Part shown: positions 10,805 through 21,861 of the stretch, one piece after another
Layout of the letters: every line of letters begins with the position of its first letter
Position numbering within the stretch: position 1 is the stretch's first letter
Origin: Molanna angustata
Lineage: Eukaryota; Arthropoda; Insecta; Trichoptera; Molannidae
Assembly: GCA_963576475.1 (NCBI GenBank)
Contig: OY754980.1
Span: 2,413,567 to 2,477,566, forward strand
DNA length: 64,000 nucleotides
Direction of reading: 5' to 3'
Translations under genes and position numbers: made by a program
Notes under the pieces: model-generated
Database searches by the model: none
What the model was told of the DNA's origin: nothing
The model's input: the letters and a program-made list of their open reading frames with translations, nothing else

Positions 10805-11640
10805 CATGAAAATTCTTCGAAACACAATTCTTCGAATGCGCAATGGTACGAATAACAATTTTTCGAAAATCAGTTATCAGAATGACAATTGTCCGAAAGC
10901 AAATTATTCGAACTAACATTTGTTGGAAAACCAATTAACCGAATTTAATATATTTTTGTGTCATTATGTTGCCTCCTTTGACATATTTGTTGCCATTAAA
11001 ATATATTCGATGAAGATTATTATTACTTGTATTATTTTTGGGTACGTATATTTGCACATTTTTAATAACTGATTTTTGACATCGCGGGATAGCCTAGTTT
11101 GTACACCAGTTTATGTTTATCTAGTATTCACACCAATTTAGTTATTTTATTTTAATATTACTTTTTTTAATATATAATGCAACTGGCTCACGCCAGTCAC
11201 AATTATAACTACAAACAAACCTAACCAACCTATTTTTACCAAAGTTTTGTAGGTTTAGGTTTAAAAAATAGGTGTACATCCTAGGATATCTGACAGCGCG
11301 GTGCGTCGCCATGTTATTTATTCCATAGATTTTTATTATACATAATATACTATGTAGATGTAGGTAGTACTCCGTGCAAAAAGTGTGTCATTTGTTTTCG
11401 ATTCATACAAAATTTGCTAACTACGACATCTAGTATATTATAATAAAAATCTATGGTTTATTCCTCTCACAATACTACCAACATGACGTCATAAAAATTC
11501 GAACAATTGTAAATTCTGATAATTGTGTGTTCGGAAAATTGTTTTTCGAAAAAATGTGATTCGAATAATTGCCATTCGTAAAATTGATTTTCGTAAAATT
11601 GAGCATTCGAATAATTGTTTTTCGAATAATTTTCCTGTCA
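10805..11640. mobile_element. Foldback element whose arms are inverted 15-bp tandem repeats
   Basis: The left arm (10805-10945) is about eight diverged 15-16 bp units, each ending TTCGAA or a variant (for example ACACAATTCTTCGAA and TGACAATTGTCCGAA). The right arm (11496-11640) is about nine units in inverse orientation, each starting TTCGAA (for example TTCGAATAATTGCCA). The 550-bp centre contains a separate MITE (11097-11291). The layout resembles Drosophila foldback (FB) elements, whose terminal inverted repeats are also built of short tandem units. No transposase is present. Confidence 0.65.
11097..11291. mobile_element. Small DNA element with 9-bp target duplication, copy 1
   Basis: The ends are GGATAGCCTAG on the left and CTAGGATATCT on the right (imperfect inverted repeats). 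The flanks 11088-11096 (GACATCGCG) and 11292-11300 (GACAGCGCG) match at 8 of 9 bases. The body matches the copy at 25333-25581 in inverse orientation (CTGGCTCACGCCAGT, ACCTAACCAACCTATTTTTA). It is nested in the foldback element. Confidence 0.75.
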
Positions 11641-12415
11641 CCTTTTTTATTACTGCTAGTTTTCCATAGAGAATGAAGCATGTCTTGTGTATGATTTCAT
11701 CTGTCAAAATATAAAAAAAATCTACCATTGATGTGATTTAAAAAATATATATAATTAATCACAAGCAATTACTTTTTTGTAAATGATTATAAATTTGGGG
11801 AAAAAATAATCTGCATTTCTAATTGATCCATTATTATTATTATTATCTTATCGAAATAAAGTAATCACAAAACAATGCACTGAGTTTAGTGCCCCTGTAA
11901 TTTACGAGGTATTGCTTGATCAAGAGAAATTTTATTTGTGTTATGATTTCTGGTGATTATTTTTTTTTGTAATTCCATTGGTCTACTGTGATTTTACATA
12001 TTTTCTATATTTTTAACTAAATAGTTGTAAGGTTATGTCATGTTGATAAATTAATTGAATTCTTCTTATATTATTTTCATGCCCTCAGTATCGCCTCGAA
12101 GCCACATCTGGCAATGTTTGTTTCACATGAACACGGAATAGAGATTTTTTCGTTAGAGTTTGTTGATTTGATTATACCGATTGGCAAGGAACTTTGACAC
12201 AAGGGGTCCTAATTTCCAAAGACTGAAATAATAATAAATCATCAAATCTAAAAATATTGAAAGTCAAAACATACCTTAAGAAATTTTCTAAAATAGATCT
12301 AAAAGAATTTAAAATATTCATTAACAATGATAATAAAATTGGACTATTTATACAATGCCATTTTCATGAACGTCTTTCCTCAACAGTATTGAAAATTGAG
12401 AAATTAATCAATTAA
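11640..12415. other. Intergenic, AT-rich
   Basis: No gene, repeat family or RNA structure is recognised here. Confidence 0.4.
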
Positions 12416-13047
12416 TTTGAAAATGAAAAATCAAAATTATTACGAATATAAACCATAGTTTTAATCCACAATAAAAACTAAATATAATATAACAAAATGG
12501 CCAGTACATAGTTTGAGGTGGGGGGCGGGGGGTTAAAGAGAAAGCGGTACGTACATACATAAAGCAAACAATCGGTGCACATTATTTTAGCAGTGGAGAG
12601 GACATAGGTATTTGAATATTTATGAGATTATCATTATTTTTGAGATGTTTGTTAATCTCTAATATTTCTAGAGCATCCAGTTTTCGTCCCTTCGACTCCA
12701 GATGTAGAACCACTACACTGTTACGATCAACTCTATGTCCTCTCCACTGTTAAAATAATGTGGACCGATTGTTTGCTTTATGTATGTACGTACCGCTTTC
12801 TCTTTACCACACCCCCGCCCTAAGAACCCTCCGCCCCCCACCTCAAACTATGTACTGGCCATTTTGTTATATTATATTTAGTTTTGATTGTCGCCTCCGA
12901 GGATGATGGTGTAACCATCGAAAGCACTCAGGCTAATTTTAACTCAATTTGTGGATTAAAACTATGGTTTATATTCGTAATAATTTCATTATGAACTTCC
13001 ACTCTGTAAACGAAACAACATTTAACTTAATGAAAAATCAAAATTAA
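12416..13047. mobile_element. Long inverted-repeat (foldback) element
   Basis: The left arm 12416-12608 and the right arm 12731-13047 are inverse copies: AAAATGGCCAGTACATAG against CTATGTACTGGCCATTTT, and CAGTGGAGAGGACATA against TATGTCCTCTCCACTG. The right arm carries about 70 bp absent from the left (around 12888-12952, with GAGGATGATGGTGTAACC). The outermost parts include AATCAAAATT on both sides. It has no coding capacity. Confidence 0.75.
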
Positions 13048-15840
13048 AAATCGCTGATCTGAATTATCTTGTTAACCCTATTATGTGAATATTTATCATA
13101 TTTAAATGAAATTATTTCATCGTTATTTTTGAACGAGGGCTCAAAATTTCTAGCTACGCCATTGCATAGGTTTCCATTATTTTATACTCAACTCTTACTG
13201 GGAAATGTTTACATGTTAATGTGCCAAACATTTTGATGGTATTTTAAGTGCATGAAACTTTGATGACTACATTTTCAGAGAATATTTGTGAGTCAAATTA
13301 TGCAAAGCAATATGAGATTAATTTATCAACATTCTTTACAATTTCTTTCTCATTGGATTGATTCATATCCTGTGTATTTTTAAAATTTTTATCTTGGTCT
13401 AGTAAGTATTTTTTTATGAGAGTAATGAGTCTTTACAATTTGAATCTCTAATCTTTAAGGTTAGATTTAAATTATACGGTCTCATTTATAATCACCATAT
13501 TGTGTTTGACTTGTTTATTATTTAATATACTATGATACTCATTGTTATGTTTGTAATATAATTCCTTATGTATTTTATAAACATTGATTTTTTTATAATG
13601 CATTCCTTGAAATCAGCTACGTTGGGGTGTAACCTGCATAGTTTATTTAATTTGTCTAAAAACAATAAGGAGAAAAGCAAATTCTGTTTTTTTCAATAAT
13701 GGTAAAATTTTTAATATTGTATTTCATAGATAAACACAATTTTTTTTGTAGTATATTATATTAAATACTGGCAATTATATCTTTGGACCTAAAGAAGTAC
13801 AAGGAAATTTATTTTTAAATATTAACACAATAATCATGGATAGAATGTAGAGTGTATGTATTTCTTTCCCATTTCTTTTTTACTTATTAAATAAGATTCT
13901 CAATGTCATTTTGTGCTCTTCTATGAAAATTGTATGTTTGTCTGTGGTTTACAGGTCCACTTTATAGCAATCTCATGTTGCCACATTTTGGAGGTTATAT
14001 TGATCGACTGAAAATACATTGAAAATCTCCGTTTGATCGAATCTGGCACCTATGACTCAAGAGTCAGATATTTTATTGAGACATTAGGATGACTTATTGA
14101 TGAAAATACGAAATACAACAACAAATCTAACAATTATTAAAAAAAATGTAAATCGATTCAATTATCACTATTAATATGGCCCAAAGTACTAGTTTGTCTC
14201 ACAATCATGATATTTTAAATATGTATATACTTAAATTAGACATTATAATTGCCAGTTAAAATAAAAGTAGGTAAACTGTAATTCAATAGACAATACTGTA
14301 TATTGGATTCAGTCATTAGATTATTTAGCGTAAAAATATCATCACATACTTTATTAATTGTATTTAAATTAACATGTTACTACACTTATAAAATATAAAA
14401 ATGAATGATACATATTAATAATAATGGTTAAAAACAATTTTGCATGGTTTATAATACATAAATACAAGTCCGATTTTAATAAATTTTTAGTTGTAGCATT
14501 AAATTCTAAATATTTCAATTTATCCAATTTAAAGACATTTCTTGTCTACCATTGTAGAAAAATGTGAAAATTAATCCCTATGGAGCTCTTAAAGTAAGAA
14601 AAATAATTAAACCTATCTTTCTTATTTTTATTCTGCTTTAGAATGTCATATGTATAAAAAATAAACATTCATGTCATAGTATAGTTTTTTTTAAACACAT
14701 GCGTAGTGGCTTTTTAACTATAATCTTAAAATACATAGTCCATACATACTGTTTTACCCATTTTTGTCTTATTTGAAAAATCTTTTACCTATCACATGAT
14801 TTTAGAAGCCAGCTAATAAGATTGGTTGTAATTGAAATATTTTATTGTAATTTCAATGGAAAAATCAACAAGATTTGCAAATAAATATGCATTTTTTTTA
14901 TATTTGCAAATTTCTGTTATTTTATTTTATCTGTCTATTCATTTGATGCAATCAAAATTTAAGTTATTTTTTATAAAAGTCTGAAGTCTGAGAGTATTAC
15001 AAGCATATTTATTAAACTTATTTTTATTTAAATTATATTTATATATACAAGCGTCAATGTCAGAAAGATTAAAATATTTCATTTTTTGTTCCTGAATCTC
15101 ATAAGAATTTCTAACAAGTGTTGTTAAAGTTTTTTTTTTCAAAAAAATAATATAGTCTATTTATAAACTTATTTCAGTGTTGTTTTTTAATTCATATTTT
15201 CTATAATACTCTTTATTAATAATACAAGTACAGTGTGATGTTAGAGATTATTGCATTTTTGCAATGACAATAATATTCATGTTTATAGAAGATATACATT
15301 TACAACTTTTTTAAGTAATTCTTCAAAAATGTTAGTAAATTATATTATTATTATTACAATTCCGTACTGCATATCCCATCTATTGATAATTTTGATAACC
15401 ATAGACAATTTTATATCTGCAATATTATAAAGTAGGTACCTAACTTGTTATTAGTTATGGGGTAGTTTGATATATATTTTTTGTATACAGGTTGTGAAGT
15501 GAACGTTAAATAAAAAGCAATTGGACTTGGAAACTGTTCTTTTATTTTCTTTTGTTGATTGAATTATTTTTGGTCACACCAACTCATTGAAACAATCTGT
15601 GAAAAAAATATAATTATAAAATATATTTTTTGGGAAGTCACTCAGAAAAATTTTTATTAATAAAAATTAGAAGGAAGGAATTCTAAACATGACTTGGTTA
15701 TATGTTATCATAATACCAATTGGCTTAACTATGGATTTTGACAACAAAAGTGTTGATAAAGATTTTGAATATGATAGAGCGCAAGAGGAGTACTTTTGAT
15801 TCTCTCCATAATTAAATTCTCCATATTGCATTGCTGTATG
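13048..15840. other. Intergenic, AT-rich
   Basis: Very AT-rich, with no gene or repeat family that I can name. An AATAAA at 15509-15514 followed by a T-rich stretch could be a distal poly(A) site, but nothing ties it to a transcript. Confidence 0.4.
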
Positions 15841-15844
15841 GCCT

Positions 15845-16015
15845 TACTAACCACAATATGGACGGGACCCAAAGGAAAAAGAAATGTTGGCAGGCCGTAC
15901 AAAAGGTGGATCGATGATATAATATCAATGGGGGGAATGGACTGGAAAGAAAAGGGCAAAGATAGAACTAGGTATATGGAAACTATTGTAGGAGGCCTTT
16001 ACCCAAGAGGGATCC
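15845..16015 (+). mobile_element. Non-LTR retrotransposon C-terminal fragment
   Basis: The frame reads GPKGKRNVGRPYKRWIDDII and then GGMDWKEKGKDRTRYMETI, the GRP..RW.DDI....G..W...A.DR..W tail common to many insect non-LTR elements. Only this tail is recognisable. A run of open frame around it should not be taken as a host gene. Confidence 0.6.
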
Positions 16016-16269
16016 ATTTTATGATAAATATACATACAAATAAGAAAGTAAAAATAAGTTTAAATACTGTACATTAATTTAACTAACTACTATTAAAACA
16101 AAAAACTAAACTAAATAAAACATATATACTATGCTTAAAAAAATATTGAAATAGAAATGGAATAATAAAGGCTTAATTATTAAAGGCTTTCAAGTTTTTA
16201 CTGAGAACCTAACCAATAAATATTTCATCCTATACAGAATGATCTTTGAGTTGCAAAGTTACGGGTAGA

Positions 16270-17030
16270 CATTATCGTTATATAGCTAATTACATGTAAC
16301 GCAAGAGATACAACTGTTGATGGAGACAGTATGTATAGTTGAAGAATACATATCAAAGTATAAACTCATAAATCCAAATTTTTGATATTTTAAGATATTT
16401 TGTTTTCTATACAAAACATGTAGGTATGTATGTATGTCAGGATAGAATAGTATGGAGGTCAGTTCTTTTTTCCTACCCAGAATATAAAACAGCTTGATAG
16501 TTTGTATATATGTTTGAAGATTTAAGTGTCAAACTATTGAGTCCCCGTAGATATTGTGTAGTGTATACTGCCATACAAAATGTATGAAACAATGTCATCA
16601 CTAAATTCAATTTTCACAAAAATTCTATAAAAAATTTTTAGATATACTAGAACATTAAGTTATCTAGTAGGGGTGTTTCAGCGTTATTCGATATTTTCTA
16701 AAAAAATTGGAAATATAGGCAGTTAAACATAAATTTATCATAAATAAAATGTTTGAGAAACTCTGGAATTAAAAAAAAAAACAATTTGAGGTCTTGTAAA
16801 TAAAAATAAAACAATTTTTAGAGTTTTAGCTTATGTGGTTTTAGAGATTTATGAAAAAATTAAACAAAAATTTTAAATTCTGAGTATAAATATTTGCAGG
16901 CTTAAAATTTTCTATATTTTCTGAAATTTTAGGCTCTGTGAATCAAGCCGATCAAAAGTTACAAGGGGGGACGAACACACAGACACACATGTTCTACACC
17001 AAAAATAAAGTTACATAAAGTTAAGAAGTT
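16270..17030 (+). mobile_element. AACTGTCGAT element, copy 1 (3' end not intact)
   Basis: Begins with ACATGTAACGCAAGAGAT and ACAACTGTTGATGG and shares its body with the copies at 18.5 and 20.2 kb (AGTATGTATAGTTGAAGAAT, the TGGAGGTCAGT block, GAATATAAAACAGCTTGATA, ATCAAAAGTTACAAGGGGGG). The terminal hairpin seen in the other two copies is missing. Confidence 0.6.
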
Positions 17031-17849
17031 TCATTACCGATTTCGAAGGAAAGGAGGGTGTCTTATAATTTAGTACCTTAGGCGTTGAAATCCGTGGACT
17101 CGGCCCTGTTATAAGTGCTATACAGTTTGCAGACTAGAAGGCGTTTCTCAACACGCTGTTTTTTTGCTATATGATTTCGTCAAGAATGCCAAAGTCATTA
17201 GATATCGTTCCTAAAAAGTGGCATGTTCTTACTGTTTCATCCAATGATTTTTGAATTTAGAATAATCATGCCGTAAATGTAGGTATGTTATTTTTACTCT
17301 CCACACTATGGAATAGTGGTCATGATTTCACAATTTTTAAGCGTATTTTTTTACATCAATTTCTCAACGGGTATCATGTAGAGAGTGCACACTGTAAGTG
17401 TCGTCGTGATGTGTTTACATGTATGGCGTACGGCGTTCGGCGTACGGAATTATTTTTTTGTGTCCTCTCTCAAGTCCAAATTATAAGTCCGATCGACTTC
17501 ACATTTACATCATATGTATAGACCTTGAGCTAATTAGTTTTCCATAGATATCCGTTAATTTCTTCTCTATGATTTCATCTGTCCAAATTTTCATAATGCT
17601 CTCACGGTCTGGAAAATCGATTTTTTTGTATACTGTTTGAAATTTCGATACAACAAAAACACACTCATCAAAAATGCATTCAAGGATTGTCAAAATTTAA
17701 AGAAAATAATCTATGGTTTGCCATATCAATGTGAAATAAATTTCATATTTGTATGAAAAAAGTATATAATAGAAGGGAAAATTGAGTGATCAACTTTATA
17801 TTCATATTGTATGTGTCTCTATAGACAAGTGTATTTTTTACTCCACTTC

Positions 17850-18060
17850 TATCTTCCTCAAGGGGTAGGCAGTGAGAACCGAACACCGCATTCTTCTATC
17901 TTGACACATACATATATCGCCTCATCAACATTGATACTCTGTCTCATACATGCTCATCTTGCTATTAATGCAATTTTACTTAAAATTTCTCAACAAGTAT
18001 CATGTAGAAAATACATACATACATGCGTGTGTGGTGTATTGTGAAAACTTTTGTGCTCTG
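17850..18060 (-). mobile_element. RTE-type 3' end fragment
   Basis: On the minus strand this matches the end of the RTE-type element: the inverse of AGGGGTAGGCAGTGAGAACC and GAACACCGCATTC corresponds to the terminal RSV.SAYP region, followed by decayed RACM-type sequence. Only the last roughly 200 bp is present. Confidence 0.5.
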
Positions 18061-18517
18061 GGAATCTTATATTTGTTTAAGAATCTAATAGATATGTACC
18101 TACTTCATAAAAATTGCATTTAGAGATTGTCAACCTTTCAAGAAGAAAAAATGAACGCTTACTATGGTGTGGAGAGTTTAGTGTTGGCCACAGCCCACTC
18201 GTTTAATTTTACCGTGCAATATTATTATACATGGTTTATTTTGTTTGCATCTTGTAGACATTTTGTCATTTAAGGTAGAATTAAAAATGGCTGACACGTG
18301 AAAATACAATATTGTTAAAATAACTCGATAAAACACGGCACGATTAATATTTTACGTGTTGAGTTTACTTAGGTACCTTCTATTTATTATTATCATTCGA
18401 CTTATCTACTGACATTGTAATATTCACATTGTTCTCGAAATTCGCAAAATATACTCTAAGTGCAAAAAAACACAAAAAGTTATTAAAAATAATCAAAATT
18501 GATTATCAGTAGGAAAT

Positions 18518-19138
18518 GTTACTATAAAACAAGTTACATGTAACACATGAGATCCGAATGTCGATGGCGATAGTATGTATAGTTGAAGAATACGGTCCAA
18601 AATGTAAATTGAATATTTTATGATATTTTGTCTTCTATGCAAAACATGTATGTCAGGAATGGATAGTGTGGAGGTGAGTCCTTTTTTTCTACCCCGAATA
18701 GATAAACGGCTTGATTTATTTATAATCTATGTACCTTATGTATGAAGCTTAAAGTATCAAACTATAAGATCTCCGTAGATATTGTGAATGTTGCCTTACA
18801 AATTGTATGAAATGATGTCGTCACTAAATTTAATTTTTACAAAAATGATATAAAGTTTGAGATGTACTGCTATACCTAATGTTTATATATTTTTATAGAA
18901 ATTTAATTATCGAGTGCTGTTTTGGTGTGTTTTGATATTTTTGGAAATATATGTAGAATATATGTATATAAATTTTTCACAAAAAGAAATTTTGGTGTTG
19001 TTGGTGTTTTTTGACTTGAAAGTTGGAAAAACCATGCAAAAAGTCCATAACTTCATACGATTCTCTCACACGGAACTAAATTTGATACTGTCGATTTACT
19101 ATAAGAAATAATTTCTTTTGAAAAAATCGACAGTTGGA
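18518..19138 (+). mobile_element. AACTGTCGAT element, copy 2
   Basis: The start reads TTACATGTAACACATGAGAT then CCGAATGTCGATGG. The end is a hairpin: ACTGTCGATTT at 19087 and AAATCGACAGT ending near 19134, separated by about 26 bp. Together with copy 3 this defines a non-coding element with a 5' motif repeated in inverse at the 3' end and a terminal hairpin. A Helentron-derived (HINE-like) or foldback-type DNA element is possible. Confidence 0.6.
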
Positions 19139-20216
19139 CTGTTTATTAGAGATTTAAAAAAAAGTTGCCAAAGCTTATTTTAAAGAATGCTTTTACTAAA
19201 GGTTTCAAATATTTCAAGACGGCACATAGCGCTAAATCTAAAATATGATCCGCTTAATGCAATATAAAGTTTCTGTTCCGTGTTGTTAAGGGTAACTATC
19301 GCGTGTTCATGAAAATGTTTATTACCTAATTCAAATGATCGAAATCCAAAATTTGTTAATTTTATGAATTTTCAAATATTTTTTTTCGTTTTATTAGTTT
19401 TTTAAAACATGGATTGTAATTCGGTTCTTACCTACAAACCATGTTTCGACTGAATGCTTTAAAAACATAAAAAAAACTGTTAAAAGGTGGCGAAACATAG
19501 CAACTTTATTTTTAGAATAATTTATGACCTTAAAAAACCTATATATGCACGCCGTTAATTTGCATTTGTTTTAGAAAATTAAATGTAGACGATGTGCAGT
19601 CATTATTTATAATTATAAATTAACTCAAATTATTCGAAAATTATGTAAAATGAGGAAAAAACTGTTATTATTTCTCCATACATGTATGTAGGTATTTTTC
19701 GATTGTACAGTAGTAACTTCAGAAAAATCGGTTTTGAATTTAAAATAGTTCCCGGTATTTTTTCAAGTTCTGAAAATTGATCGTCTCCATTTCCATTGGA
19801 TTCCACGTAATAGTTGGTTAGGTATACGTATTTATGATGACGCGTGGGGCTCTTTGGAAATACGTGGTCACTTCTCCACATGAACAAACTGGACACTTTT
19901 TGATACTACATATGGTCATAAATATCACTTGAGAATTTATACATAATTTACTAGATGTATGTACCTAGTTCTTTTTACAAAATTTCAGTAATATTTGTTT
20001 GTATTTTGTATGCTGAGTCTGGAAAGGGGTTATTTTTTTATTTCGTTTTTTATTTATTTCGATGAAATATTACAAGTACGTAGAGCATGTTTCATTTCAA
20101 GTGAAAATTAAAATGGAAAGTTAAATTGACTGACTAACCAGTGATTGTATCGTGTCGTAATACACATTGACAGGGTTGCCTCTTTTCGAAATGATAAGCT
20201 ATAAGAGTTTTATAAA

Positions 20217-21146
20217 CTAGTTGCATGTAACCCATGAGATCCAACTGTCGATAGCGAGGGTATGTATAGTTGAAGAATAAGAATCAAACTATAAACCCAT
20301 AAATCCAAATTATTGAAAATTTTAACACATGTTGGTATGTATGTCAAGATAGGACAATATGGAGGTCAGTCCTCTTTTCCTACCCGGAATATGAAAACAG
20401 CATGATGGTTCTGTATGTATGTTTGGAGATTAAGTATCAAACTATTAAGTATTTTTACATATTGTGTATAGGCGACGACTAAATTCAATTTTTATAAAAA
20501 TTGTTAAAAAAAAATTGAGAAGTACTTCTACAATACTGATATTTTTATAGAAAATTAAATTATCTAGTTGGGTCGTTTCGGATTTTTTCGATATTTAAAA
20601 AAAATGAAATATAGGCAGTTAAACTCATAAATTTATCATAAAAAAATATTTTTATTAATAAAAAATGTTTGAAAAACCCTGGAATTTTTTTGAAGAAACC
20701 AATTTGAGATTTTATATTTGTCTATGTTTATACCAATTTTCAGCATTCTAACTTTTATGGTTTCTGAGATATATGGAAAAATATACCAAAAATTAAAAAG
20801 TTGATAACCCCTGACTGAAACAAAAATTCACAATTCTGAGTATAAAAGTTTTGTAAGCCTATAACTGTTTATATATTCTGAAATTTTAGGCTTTGTGAAT
20901 TCGGCGGATCAAAAGTTATAAGGGAGGGGGGGGGGGACAGAAACACAAAACTCACATAAAATGTTCTACTCCGAATGAGTAAATCCATTTATAGGAACAT
21001 ATATGCTGCGATGCCTCTAGTTGTTGTTATTAGCATGCAAAAAGTCCACTACGCCATACAAAATGTTCCTTCGTACACGCGTCTTGGTTAATACTGTCGA
21101 TTCATTCAGAGAATTGAATTCTCACATGAACGAATCGACAGTTGGA
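20217..21146 (+). mobile_element. AACTGTCGAT element, copy 3 (best preserved)
   Basis: The left end reads AGTTGCATGTAACCCATGAG then ATCCAACTGTCGAT (20239-20252). The right end is a hairpin with arms ACTGTCGATTCATTC at 21092 and GAACGAATCGACAGT ending at 21142, followed by TGGAT. So ATCCAACTGTCGAT at the left is the exact inverse of the right end. No open reading frame of note lies within the 930 bp. Confidence 0.65.
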
Positions 21147-21149
21147 TTA

Positions 21150-21670
21150 ATGAATTAATGAATTATTAATGAATTATTGTATAATTTTAATAGGTATTTT
21201 TAGATCTATTAATTATTCTCAACGGTTGTCACGTAAAGTTAGTCATGATTCATGATCGATGATTGTATATTTCTTGCTTACCATTTTCAGTTTCTTATGT
21301 GGGCTAGAAAATATTTTTCGGCAACTCACTCAAATTGGGGGGGATTTGTGACATTTTAGCGTCTACCTATAAGTCACACAAATTAATATTTATAGTCAAA
21401 AGAATAGTCATAATACATTCATATATACCTACAGAAAAATTAATAAAAAAGAGCACCTTTTTACAATGATTCATGTTGAATTTATAATTCGCTTCTTCAA
21501 TATATACCACACATATGAATAATAACAGGTAAAATGTTGGTTATGCCATCCTTGTTTCTCTGGTATGCAACAACCAAGAACATTCAACTGTTAAGAGATT
21601 TGCCTGCCTGCCACTGCACAGCAAGTGGTAGGAAGTGGTCTGTCAGATTCAGATAGTAGATACAACATTC
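21150..21670. other. Upstream region of the aldo-keto reductase gene
   Basis: No repeat family is recognised. The 200 bp before the start codon is richer in G+C than its surroundings, as expected of a 5' flank and 5' UTR. Confidence 0.4.
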
Positions 21671-21679
21671 AATTCAAAT

Positions 21680-21714
21680 TCAGTTCTTAGATAGCCGGCT
21701 GTTGAGCTGGTTTT
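21680..21714 (+). promoter_or_regulatory. Possible TATA-less core promoter of the aldo-keto reductase gene
   Basis: TCAGTT at 21680-21685 fits the arthropod initiator, and GGTTT at 21709-21713 lies at +28 relative to its A, close to the downstream promoter element position and consensus (4 of 5). This would give a 5' UTR of about 108 bases. It is only a motif match; no TATA box is seen in the usual place. Confidence 0.3.
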
Positions 21715-21789
21715 GTTTGGCATAGTGGTTCTCGTCATTACAGCACGATCGGTTAAATTGTTCAAAATATCGGTCAACTTGAATTAAAA

Positions 21790-21861
21790 ATGGCATCGAA
21801 AATCAATATAACGTTACCGAATGGCGCTCAAATGCCGGCATTGGGATACGGAACATGGCAG
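21790..21861 (+). CDS. Aldo-keto reductase exon 1
   Basis: 24 codons, MASKINITLPNGAQMPALGY then GTWQ, the N-terminal beta-hairpin and first strand of AKRs. Donor GTGAGA starts at 21862, phase 0. Confidence 0.93.
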
